Source of the DNA: Priestia endophytica DSM 13796 | GTDB lineage: Bacteria > Bacillota > Bacilli > Bacillales > Bacillaceae_H | DNA length: 64,000 bases | NCBI RefSeq assembly: GCF_900115845.1 | Contig: NZ_FOXX01000017.1 | Coordinates: forward strand, 1-64,000 | Reading direction: 5' to 3' | Shown: positions 33,452-41,701 of the stretch, one piece after another | How positions within the stretch are numbered: the stretch's first letter is position 1 | Layout: each line of letters opens with the position of its first letter | Translations under genes and position numbers: made by a program | Notes under the pieces: generated by a model | The model's input: the letters and a program-made list of their open reading frames with translations, nothing else | What the model was told of the DNA's origin: nothing | The model's database searches: none

Positions 33452-35065
33452 TTAAGAAGTTTTCGGAGCTGGAAGCATTTTTGTTTCTTCTTGTACAGGT
33501 TCAATTGCTTGTTTTGGCTGTGGACCTTTACGAACGTCACGTAAGAAAAAGCTCAAAATCAAACCAATAAAAGCAATTCCTGTTGCCCAGAAGAAAGCAT
33601 CGTTAATACCCATTACAGTAGCGTGCTCACTTGCGTTAGCATACACTTGCTTCACAGCTGTTTGCTGTGCTTGCTCCATTGGCACATGCATAGCTGAAGC
33701 AATTTTGACTGTTAGCTCATGAAAGCTTTGCATAAAACCAGTGTTTGATGTATTCATATTCTCAGTTAAAGCGCCTAAATGGAACGTTGTACGATTGGTA
33801 AAAATCGTTGTAACAAGACTAATTCCAATTGATCCACTAACTTGACGTAGCGTATTTGACATTGATGAACCATGGTTGTTCAGACGAGATGGCAACTGGT
33901 TTAAACCTGCTGTCATGATCGGCATCATAAGAAGTGACATTCCGAACATACGGCACATATATACAATCAACAAATGAGCATATGATGTTGTTAACGTAAG
34001 CTGTGTGAATTGGTATGTTGTAATTACAGTGATAATCATCCCAACGATACCAAGCGGTCTTGGACCAATCTTATCAAATAAAATCCCAGAAATCGGCGAC
34101 ATAATAAGCATTACAATCGCCCCTGGTAGTAGTAATAAACCAGAATCAAGTGGCGTATACCCACGAATATTTTGTAAGTAAATTGGCACTAAGTACATAC
34201 CAGCATACATGCTAATTGTAAGTGCGATATTAATAACACTTGATAGTGTGAAAATATTAAATTTAAATACGCGCATGTCTAGCATTGGATGTGGTGAACG
34301 CAGTTGTTGAATTACAAACATCGCAAGTAGAATAACTCCGATAATCATTGTTGAAAGAACAACAGGATCTGTCCATCCATCTTGACCTGCTTCACTAAAT
34401 CCGTAAAGAAGAAATCCCATACCTAGTAAAGAAGTTGTTGCTCCAAAAACGTCAACCTTGATTTTCTTGCCTTCTTGGATATCTTTTAATTTGAAGTAAG
34501 CAAAAACAAATACGATTACACCTAGTGGAACCATTCCTTCAAATAAAAGATGCCAATCATAATTTTCTACAATCCAACCTGATAAAGTTGGACCAACAGC
34601 AGGTGCGAACATCATCGCAAGACCAAAAATCCCCATTCCTTTCCCGCGCATTTCCGGCGGGAAAATCTGAACAATAATTGCCATAACAAGTGGGGCAAGG
34701 ACACCACCACCAATGGCTTGAACTAAACGACCAACAAGCATAACTGGGAACGTTGTCGCAATTCCGCAAATAAGCGATCCGATTGTAAATACAAACATCG
34801 CAAATAGGAACAGTTTACGAACTCCAAAACGTTCAATTAAGAAAGCAGACAGTGGAATAAGAGCTCCGTTGACGAGCATATAACCTGTTAAAAGCCACTG
34901 TGCACTGCTTGCTGTTACGCCAAATTCATTGATTAAATGGGGCAAGGCTACATTTAATAGCGTTTGGTTCAAAATAGCCAAGAACAAACCGAGCATAACG
35001 ATACCGAGAAGAGCGCCCTGGCCAGAGCCTTTTGAACCTGAATTTTCGTTAACAGATGAAGCCAT
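33452..35065 (-). CDS. yhcA: DHA2-family MFS exporter, YhcA/EmrB-like
   Basis: 537 residues, fourteen helices. LFLAILNQTLLNVALPHLI and GYMLVNGALIPLSAFLIERFGVRKLF are the DHA2 D1 and A motifs; RLVQAIGGGVLAPLVMAII completes the set. With the HlyD-like gene just upstream it forms a two-part efflux pump of the EmrAB kind across the single membrane. Confidence 0.88.
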   Translation of the reverse strand: MASSVNENSGSKGSGQGALLGIVMLGLFLAILNQTLLNVALPHLINEFGVTASSAQWLLTGYMLVNGALIPLSAFLIERFGVRKLFLFAMFVFTIGSLICGIATTFPVMLVGRLVQAIGGGVLAPLVMAIIVQIFPPEMRGKGMGIFGLAMMFAPAVGPTLSGWIVENYDWHLLFEGMVPLGVIVFVFAYFKLKDIQEGKKIKVDVFGATTSLLGMGFLLYGFSEAGQDGWTDPVVLSTMIIGVILLAMFVIQQLRSPHPMLDMRVFKFNIFTLSSVINIALTISMYAGMYLVPIYLQNIRGYTPLDSGLLLLPGAIVMLIMSPISGILFDKIGPRPLGIVGMIITVITTYQFTQLTLTTSYAHLLIVYMCRMFGMSLLMMPIMTAGLNQLPSRLNNHGSSMSNTLRQVSGSIGISLVTTIFTNRTTFHLGALTENMNTSNTGFMQSFHELTVKIASAMHVPMEQAQQTAVKQVYANASEHATVMGINDAFFWATGIAFIGLILSFFLRDVRKGPQPKQAIEPVQEETKMLPAPKTS

Positions 35066-35108
35066 TAAATTTCCTCCTTTCCCTTTTTAAAAGAATTACT
35101 TATTTCAA

Positions 35109-35747
35109 TTAGTTTTTATTGATTTTTACTTGTGCATTCATTCCTGGTAAAACATTCTCAGAATAGTTAGAGATTGAAATTTTAACTGGAATTGTGTGTG
35201 TTACTTTTGTATAGTTACCATCTGTATTTGTGCTTGGCATTAAAGAGAAAAGAGAGTTTGTTGCAGAACCTACTTCTTCTATTTTCCCATCAATTATTGT
35301 ACCTTCGTCACCATCAACAGTAACTTCTACATCGTCACCCTTTTCAATATCTTTTAGCTTATCTTCTTCAATGTTAGCTATTACATAAAGTTGAGTCATA
35401 TCCACTACTTCAGCAACTGCTTGACCTTGTTGTACTGTTTCATTATTTAGAACATCTTTTTTAACGATTTTTCCATCTTCAGGAGCTGTTACATCTACGC
35501 TGCCCTCTCCTGTATTTACATTAGCAACAGCGTTGTCTTTTGAAACATCTTCGCCTTCTTCAACAGACCACTCTGCTAATTTTCCTGACTGTGGAGCAGT
35601 GATGCTTTTCACATCTCCCATAACTTGTGCATTTTCTGTTTTAATGTAGTTAGCGTTTTGGTAGTAGTAATACCCGCCGCCTCCAACTAATGCTAAAATA
35701 ACGATGATACCAATGATGTTGATTAAAACTAAACGACCTCTTGACAT
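35109..35747 (-). CDS. yhbJ: Short HlyD/EmrA-type adaptor, YhbJ
   Basis: 212 residues, much shorter than EmrA (about 390). One N-terminal helix, then IKTENAQVMGDVKSITAPQSGKLAEWSVEEGEDV, the lipoyl-like half motif, and its second half VDVTAPEDGKIVKKDV. The long coiled-coil hairpin is absent, as fits a Gram-positive cell with no outer membrane channel to reach. It is the first gene of the operon. Confidence 0.84.
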   Translation of the reverse strand: MSRGRLVLINIIGIIVILALVGGGGYYYYQNANYIKTENAQVMGDVKSITAPQSGKLAEWSVEEGEDVSKDNAVANVNTGEGSVDVTAPEDGKIVKKDVLNNETVQQGQAVAEVVDMTQLYVIANIEEDKLKDIEKGDDVEVTVDGDEGTIIDGKIEEVGSATNSLFSLMPSTNTDGNYTKVTHTIPVKISISNYSENVLPGMNAQVKINKN

Positions 35748-36055
35748 AATCTTGCTCCTTTCTTCCCTTAAAATAATTAATTTAATTTATATTTAACTTT
35801 ATTAAATAAAAACCGTAGAATAAGCTCTTGTTTTAAGAGAGCTACTATTTTACTACATAAAATTGTATATTCATTACGGTAATTACTTTCCTATAAAGTT
35901 AATTTACATATGGAATCTTACCACACGAATATATATAAAAGCAACAATTTTTCCTCATAATTTTTTTGGTTATTTTTTCAATTAAATCTCCCTTTTCTTT
36001 CCTCTTCTTTTTCTTCTATAATAGAGCAGGAATAACTCAAAAGGAGCTTACTATA
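35748..36055. promoter_or_regulatory. Divergent promoter region of yhbJ and ypcP
   Basis: About 300 bases, very AT-rich. It holds the imperfect palindrome TTTAACTTTATTAAA at 35792-35806, some 50 bases before yhbJ, which would suit a MarR-type operator. I cannot assign promoters firmly. Confidence 0.4.
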
Positions 36056-36937
36056 ATGAAGAAAAATACGCTGCTGTTAATTGACGGCTTCAATTTGCTT
36101 AGTCGCGGTTACTTTGCTACAGCATATGGACGAGATGAAGAAGATCTTACAAAAAATATCGACGGAACCTATATTAATGCTTTAAATGTATTTTTCCGAA
36201 AGCTATTTCAGCTTTTCAGACAATATGACGTAACACATGCACTAGTTGCTTGGGATGTAAAAAGAAATGAGACAGATCGCCGAGTAAAATATGATTTTTA
36301 CAAAGCAACTCGTAATGAACTTCCTCCTCCTCTTATTGAGCAATATGAAACATGTCAAAAAATATTAGATGCTCTCTCAATTAAACAGATGTCTCTTGCC
36401 CCGTATGAGGCAGATGACCTTATCGGCTCTCTCTCTCTTTCATGGACTGTTCAAGAGGAAGGAAAGTGTTACATTTATAGTAATGATAAGGATTTATTTC
36501 AGCTATTAAATGAAGATGTAGCTCAAATTGTCGCAGGAAAACGTGGCGATAGCGTTTTTACAATGGAAGATTTTCAAACTGAATACGGTATTTCACCTTC
36601 TCAGTGGGTAGATGTTAAAGCACTACTTGGCGATAAAAGTGATAATATTCCAGGTTGCCGTGGTGTTGGCGAAAAGGCGGCTCTTCCTCTTATTCAACTT
36701 TATGGGTCTATTGACGGCCTTTATGAGAATGTGGAAACGCTCGATAAGAAGTTTAATCGATATAAGAAGAAGCTTTTAGAAGGAAGGGAAACAACCCTTG
36801 TGAGTAAAGAACTAGCTCAAATTCTCTGTTCTATTCCTGAATTTCAAGCGTTTGATTTTAATACTCTTTCTCTTGATCTTACTGAAACACTTGTATATAA
36901 AGAAATGAATAAGGTAGGTATTTTCGCTTCTTTTTAA
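36056..36937 (+). CDS. ypcP: 5'-3' exonuclease of the PolA N-terminal/FEN type, YpcP
   Basis: 293 residues from ATG at 36056 (AAAGGAG before it). Metal-binding acids are in LLIDGFNLLSR, YEADDLIGSL, YSNDKDLFQLL and LGDKSDNIPG, followed by a helix-hairpin-helix (GCRGVGEKAALPLI). It corresponds to the stand-alone flap nuclease of Bacillus that shares RNA-primer removal with DNA polymerase I. It is monocistronic with a terminator. Confidence 0.9.
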   Translation: MKKNTLLLIDGFNLLSRGYFATAYGRDEEDLTKNIDGTYINALNVFFRKLFQLFRQYDVTHALVAWDVKRNETDRRVKYDFYKATRNELPPPLIEQYETCQKILDALSIKQMSLAPYEADDLIGSLSLSWTVQEEGKCYIYSNDKDLFQLLNEDVAQIVAGKRGDSVFTMEDFQTEYGISPSQWVDVKALLGDKSDNIPGCRGVGEKAALPLIQLYGSIDGLYENVETLDKKFNRYKKKLLEGRETTLVSKELAQILCSIPEFQAFDFNTLSLDLTETLVYKEMNKVGIFASF

Positions 36938-36965
36938 AAAGCTCCCCTGTATAAGGGGAGCTTTT
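36937..36965. terminator. Bidirectional terminator between ypcP and the AhpD-like gene
   Basis: Stem AAAAGCTCCCCT with AGGGGAGCTTTT between convergent genes. Confidence 0.85.
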
Positions 36966-36968
36966 ATA

Positions 36969-37376
36969 TTATGGACGCAAATCCATCATTTCACCAAAAT
37001 ACTGAGAAGCGGTTGTAAAACAAACAAAAGCACAAAGTTCGCTTATTTCTTTTTCATTAAACGTTTCTTTTAATACTTCAAAAGTTCCTTGTGGTATAGC
37101 GCTCCCTACTCTTAAAAAAACACTCACAAATCCAAGAGCCTTTATTGTTTTTTCATCCTGGATATTTTTCTCAGGTTCTCTTTTAGCTTTGCAATAAAGA
37201 CAGCCGTTTCCATGGGCAAGTGCTGTTCGCACATGTTCCTTTAAATCTTTTGAAAGCGACATAGTGTTTTCAAGTACTTCCCCTAATTCACTCCACTTTT
37301 TCATTACTTCTTTATTATGTCCTAGAAGCTTTTGAAATGAAGTTTCTCCATTTAATGATAAGGATATTGTTGTCAT
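36969..37376 (-). CDS. Carboxymuconolactone decarboxylase/AhpD-like protein, core copy
   Basis: 135 residues, with CxxC in GCLYCKAKREPE and the helical block VLKETFNEKEISELCAF. Paralog of the cassette gene at 5478-5900. It is divergent from an Lrp-type regulator, which may control it. Likely a small redox or peroxide-related protein; the activity is not proven by sequence. Confidence 0.82.
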   Translation of the reverse strand: MTTISLSLNGETSFQKLLGHNKEVMKKWSELGEVLENTMSLSKDLKEHVRTALAHGNGCLYCKAKREPEKNIQDEKTIKALGFVSVFLRVGSAIPQGTFEVLKETFNEKEISELCAFVCFTTASQYFGEMMDLRP

Positions 37377-37513
37377 CGTTCCTCTTCCTTCCTGTTTTTA
37401 AGTAAATTATGTTACAATTATAGAAAGAAAAAGAACTTTTTCACATTTCAAATGAAACTAAAAAACAATAGAGAACTTTTATTTGATATAAATTTTGAAG
37501 AAGAAGGTTGCGT

Positions 37514-37954
37514 ATGAAAATTGACGAGTTAGATATTAAAATTATGAAAGAACTAAAGAAAAATGCGAGGCTTTCAATACGACAACTTAGTCAAAAAGTC
37601 AATTTATCTCCGCCGTCTGTAGCTGAAAGAGTTAGAAGACTTGAGGATGAAGAGGTCATTGAACGCTATACCATTGATGTCAATAGAACGAAGCTTGGTT
37701 ATTCTATTGACTGTATTATTGAAGTTACCGTTAAAAATGGAAAACATGAAGCATTTAAAACGTTTATTGAGCAGCATCCTAATGCTTTATTCTGCTATCG
37801 TATTACAGGAAAGTCCTGCTTTATGGTCATGCTAACTGTGAAAAAGCTTGAACAGATTGAAGATTTTATTAACGATGTGACCTCTTATACAACAACGTTT
37901 ACAAATATTATTTTTTCAAGCGTAAAACTTCAAAATGAAAGTCTTTTTACTTAG
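37514..37954 (+). CDS. Lrp/AsnC-family regulator
   Basis: 146 residues from ATG at 37514 (GAAGAAGG before it). Helix-turn-helix ARLSIRQLSQKVNLSPPSVAERVRRLEDEEVI at residues 18-50, then the RAM effector domain (IDCIIEVTVKNGKHEAFKTF). It forms octamers that sense amino acids in this family. It is divergent from the AhpD-like gene, with about 140 bases between them. Confidence 0.88.
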   Translation: MKIDELDIKIMKELKKNARLSIRQLSQKVNLSPPSVAERVRRLEDEEVIERYTIDVNRTKLGYSIDCIIEVTVKNGKHEAFKTFIEQHPNALFCYRITGKSCFMVMLTVKKLEQIEDFINDVTSYTTTFTNIIFSSVKLQNESLFT

Positions 37955-38076
37955 TTCATTAGAAGGAGAAAAGAACAATTTCTAGAAAGGTTTATTTGAA
38001 AACGTTTTTTTTATTATTATAATAGAAGGAGAATAAAAAGCGTTTTGGTTTTATTATAAAGGGGGCATTACCAAAA

Positions 38077-38550
38077 ATGAGTGAATATCCAAAAGAGATA
38101 AAAGAACAGTTGGAACATATGGATCGTATGAAGGATACGTTTTTTCGCCACAAAAAAAAGCTTGTTGAAGAATTATGTAGTAAACTTCCTTACAACATTA
38201 CTCCAACAAAATATTATATGCTTAAATTTATTTACGAAAAAGAAAAATGCATGGTTGTTGATGTATCCAAAAAACTGGAGTTATCATCTGGGGCAACAAC
38301 CATTACTCTTAATCAGCTTGAAGAATATAATTTAATTGAAAGACGTCGTGATAGCCGGGATCGTCGCATTGTTTGGCTAACATTGTCAGAGCAAGGAAAA
38401 GAACTTGTTCGCAACGCTCTAAAAAAGCGTGATGAGTTTTGGGGTAAAATGCTCGCGGTTTTAACAGAGGAGGAAACAAAGGAATATTTCCGTATTCTTG
38501 AAAAGATCGAAAACGGAATTGAAAGAAATTTAGATGGGATAAAAAGATAA
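38077..38550 (+). CDS. MarR-family regulator
   Basis: 157 residues. Helix-turn-helix CMVVDVSKKLELSSGATTITLNQLEEYNLI, wing RRDSRDRRIVWLTLSEQGK, and long N- and C-terminal dimer helices. No obvious target gene is beside it; it may act at a distance or on itself. Confidence 0.85.
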   Translation: MSEYPKEIKEQLEHMDRMKDTFFRHKKKLVEELCSKLPYNITPTKYYMLKFIYEKEKCMVVDVSKKLELSSGATTITLNQLEEYNLIERRRDSRDRRIVWLTLSEQGKELVRNALKKRDEFWGKMLAVLTEEETKEYFRILEKIENGIERNLDGIKR

Positions 38551-38627
38551 CAGAAATCATTTTGATCTCTATTATCTTTCTACAGCAAAATATGAGTTAT
38601 CAAGTCATCTAATAAATACAAAATATA

Positions 38628-38936
38628 CTACGCTTTCTTCTGTAGTACAAGTCCGTCATACGTATTTTCCATATGATAATCTTTGAAAATAGATACGATT
38701 GTGACAAGGCCAATTACAAGAATAAGCGTAATAGCAAGGGCTGTTGTTATATCAGCAAGAGGTGCAATAATAGCAGCCGCAACGGCTGGTGTCATCGTAA
38801 TACAAAGATCTTTCGGTTTTTGCTGTACGTTTGCGAGCGGTGATAGAAGCTTTCCGATCATTCCTTTCACCATAATCGTTTGTTCACCATGAGATACGGC
38901 TTTATGTAAAGCGTGTTTTTCTGCTACTATAATCAT
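38628..38936 (-). CDS. Small hypothetical membrane protein
   Basis: 102 residues, ATG at 38936 with a perfect AGGAGG eight bases upstream. One long or two short hydrophobic segments at about residues 49-83 (AVAAAIIAPLADITTALAIT and on). The family is not recognised. Confidence 0.68.
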   Translation of the reverse strand: MIIVAEKHALHKAVSHGEQTIMVKGMIGKLLSPLANVQQKPKDLCITMTPAVAAAIIAPLADITTALAITLILVIGLVTIVSIFKDYHMENTYDGLVLQKKA

Positions 38937-39043
38937 AAGTAGAAACCTCCTCTAGTTTGCGGTATTTAGTTTAATATTCGCTACGAAGAGGAAATATCCT
39001 GCTTTAAAATGTAAAAAATATATGAATTTTCAATTATTTTAAC

Positions 39044-39072
39044 AAAAAGCCCTTTTTAAAAGGGCTTTTTGT
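39044..39072. terminator. Terminator of the cvfB gene
   Basis: Stem AAAAAGCCCTT with AAGGGCTTTTT around a T/A loop; its edge touches the stop codon region. Confidence 0.8.
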
Positions 39073-39073
39073 G

Positions 39074-39934
39074 TTAAGATTTCGTTATATATGTCCAACC
39101 ATCTTCTTGATATACTTTCTTTTGCTTCATTAAACCTCCAAGCGCACGCTTGAAAGCCCCCTTGCTCATTCCGAACTGTTCTAAAATATCATCTGGATGA
39201 CTTTTATCACTATATGGCATCGCACCATTTCGACCTTCCATATAAGCTAAAATTTCTTCTGCGTCATCACTCATTTTTTCTTGCTTACGTGGAAAAAGAG
39301 ATACATTTAAAGTGCCATCTTCTTTTACATCAATAACGCGACCGCTTACTCTTTCTCCTAAACGTGGTTCACGTTTACGTTCGCTTTCATGGATAAAACA
39401 GCGATATCCCTCTTCTGAAATCATGAAACTGCCAATTTTCAACAAACGATACACGTTTCCTGTGATGTCGCTGTTGTATGCAGTTTTGGGAGCTTTACGT
39501 GCTACTTGTTCCATAATATTTTCTGTCGCAAGGCGACCAAGAAGACGACCTTTACGATCCGTTTTAATGCTTACATATAACCAATCACCAACTTCAGGCC
39601 ATAAATGTTCAAGCGCTGATAAATCATCAAGGGAAACAAGCAAATCTGTGCTTATGCCAATATCAACAAAAACCCCTAAATGACGTTGAACGCCAACAAC
39701 TTGTGCCCATCCATAGCGTCCTTTTTGAATGTTTGGTTTCTTCATTGTAGCTGTAATACGTTCTTGTTTATCATGATAAAGGAAGACTTCTACGTCTTCG
39801 CCAACTTCAATTTCACCAATAATTTCTGATTCATGTAGCAATACATCTTCACTGCCATTTGTTAAAAATACGCCGAACGGTGCTTCGCGCTCCACTTCTA
39901 GCGTCACAATCATTCCTGCTTCAATCTTACTCAT
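39074..39934 (-). CDS. cvfB: S1-domain RNA-binding protein CvfB (YitL)
   Basis: 286 residues from ATG at 39934 (GAGGAAGAG before it). Tandem S1-like modules: IEAGMIVTLEVEREAPFGVF, then YGWAQVVGVQRHLGVFVDIG, then GERVSGRVIDVKEDGTLNVS, and a C-terminal winged helix (HPDDILEQFGMSKGAFKRALGGL). CvfB proteins bind RNA and affect gene expression and virulence factors in Gram-positives. Confidence 0.9.
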   Translation of the reverse strand: MSKIEAGMIVTLEVEREAPFGVFLTNGSEDVLLHESEIIGEIEVGEDVEVFLYHDKQERITATMKKPNIQKGRYGWAQVVGVQRHLGVFVDIGISTDLLVSLDDLSALEHLWPEVGDWLYVSIKTDRKGRLLGRLATENIMEQVARKAPKTAYNSDITGNVYRLLKIGSFMISEEGYRCFIHESERKREPRLGERVSGRVIDVKEDGTLNVSLFPRKQEKMSDDAEEILAYMEGRNGAMPYSDKSHPDDILEQFGMSKGAFKRALGGLMKQKKVYQEDGWTYITKS

Positions 39935-40063
39935 GCTCTTTCTCTTCCTCCTCAATGGTGCATTTGTTGCTCCTACTAAATCTACCATGATTTAGTATAG
40001 ATGTATAGATTATTTCAAGAAAGACTCGTTTTAGATTGCGCTAGTTTCTCCTACTTTTATTCT

Positions 40064-41638
40064 TCAACTTGATACTTTTGCCCTTTTTTCTTGTTTTTCA
40101 ATGTTGCCTTTTTCATCTTTAAAAACAATATGTTCTCTTGAAAAGTGCACAGGAGAAGTGATGCCCGCTGCTGAAGCTAAATTATATAATCCTTCTCGAA
40201 GAGACAAGATATAATTGCATACACGGAATAATTTTTCTTCTACTATAAGGGCTTGCTGCAGTTTAGGATCTGTTGTTGCAACCCCAACAGGACAATTGTT
40301 TGTATGACAGACTTGTGCTCTTATACATCCAACCGAAAACATCATGCCGCGAGCAACATTCACAAAATCAGCGCCCATTGCAAGCGCTACTGCAATCTTG
40401 TCAGGCGTAAGCAACTTTCCAGAAGCAAATACTTTTACTTTATCTCGAACTCCGTATTTTCGTAGTAAATCATCTACAATAGGCAGAGCCGTATAAATCG
40501 GCAACCCAGCAGCATCAGCAAGTTCTGAATATGATGCTCCAGTACCTCCTTCCCCTCCATCAATTGTGAAAAAATCTGGACTTCGCCCACTTTTGGCGAT
40601 ATATGCGATAAGCTCTTCAAGTTCTTTTACATTTCCTACAACAAGCTTCACACCGACCGGCTTTCCTCCAATACTACGGAGCTTTTCAATAAAATCAAGC
40701 ATTCCTTCTCTGCTACTAAACTGTTTGAAACGATTTGGGCTATCAATCGATTCTCCAGCCTCAACTTGGCGGATTTCAGCAATTTCATCTGTTACTTTTC
40801 TGCCATCAACATGTCCTCCTCTTGTTTTTGCGCCTTGGGCAAGCTTAAGTTCAAATGCTTTCAGTTCTTTTATTTCACTTTTCTTTTTAAATTCCTCCCA
40901 TGAAAACTCTCCATCTTTCGTTCGCACTCCAAAGAGACCCGGACCAATTTGACAAATAATATCTGCGCCTCCTTTCAAATGGTGAGGAGACAATCCACCT
41001 TCTCCTGTATTCATCCACGTTCCTCCAGCAAGTTTCAACCCTTTAGAAAGAGCTGTAATAGCCCGGTCCCCAAGCGATCCATAACTCATTGCAGATTGCC
41101 CAACGTTTCCCTTTACATAGAAAGGCTTTTCACATGTATGCTCGCCGATAATTTGCACATCATCTTCATGAAGAAGATATGGGGAAGCCTCTACCTCTTT
41201 TTGATATTCTTTTCGTCTCAACAAGTTATCTTCGTCTATTTTATAAACTTTTGTTTTTACTTTTTGATTATTATCAACCTTAAGCTCCTCACGCTGAGCT
41301 GGAAATAGAGAATTTGCAATATAGTAACCAGGACGCTCAAATTCACGTTCCGAGCCAAAACCAATTAACCTGCTTTTATATTTAGCAGATTTCATTGTTT
41401 GCTCATATTCTATCCGTGAAAATGGCTTACTTTCATTATCATTATGAAATAAATACTGTCTCATTTCAGGTCCAATTTTCTCTAAGATGTAGCGTACTTT
41501 CCCTAAAACAGGAAAATTTCTTAGCACGGAATGTTCCTTCTGCTTTTCATCTCTTATGTAAATCCATAAAAATATGGCTCCTGGGATTAATAATAATAAA
41601 AGCAGTACCCCAACTAGAATTGTAATTGTCCATCCCAT
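40064..41638 (-). CDS. FMN-binding glutamate-synthase-like protein (YerD type)
   Basis: 524 residues. N-terminal membrane helix (ITILVGVLLLLLLIPGAIFL), then a GltB-type FMN barrel: GGLSPHHLKGGADIICQIG, AQGAKTRGGHVDG, FFTIDGGEGGTGAS, and the Cys cluster GCIRAQVCHTNNCPVGVATT that would hold a 3Fe-4S centre. The amidotransferase domain of full GltB is missing, so it is not a complete glutamate synthase. Its real reaction is unknown. Membrane anchoring is typical of this subgroup. Confidence 0.87.
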   Translation of the reverse strand: MGWTITILVGVLLLLLLIPGAIFLWIYIRDEKQKEHSVLRNFPVLGKVRYILEKIGPEMRQYLFHNDNESKPFSRIEYEQTMKSAKYKSRLIGFGSEREFERPGYYIANSLFPAQREELKVDNNQKVKTKVYKIDEDNLLRRKEYQKEVEASPYLLHEDDVQIIGEHTCEKPFYVKGNVGQSAMSYGSLGDRAITALSKGLKLAGGTWMNTGEGGLSPHHLKGGADIICQIGPGLFGVRTKDGEFSWEEFKKKSEIKELKAFELKLAQGAKTRGGHVDGRKVTDEIAEIRQVEAGESIDSPNRFKQFSSREGMLDFIEKLRSIGGKPVGVKLVVGNVKELEELIAYIAKSGRSPDFFTIDGGEGGTGASYSELADAAGLPIYTALPIVDDLLRKYGVRDKVKVFASGKLLTPDKIAVALAMGADFVNVARGMMFSVGCIRAQVCHTNNCPVGVATTDPKLQQALIVEEKLFRVCNYILSLREGLYNLASAAGITSPVHFSREHIVFKDEKGNIEKQEKRAKVSS

Positions 41639-41664
41639 TTCTTTATCCCCCTCTTTACTTTATA

Positions 41665-41698
41665 AAAAAGAAGCATGAGAATTCTCATGCCTCTTCTT
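41665..41698 (-). terminator. Terminator of the pyruvate oxidase gene
   Basis: Perfect palindrome GCATGAGAATTCTCATGC, then a T-run on the minus strand. Confidence 0.8.
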
Positions 41699-41701
41699 TT
41701 A

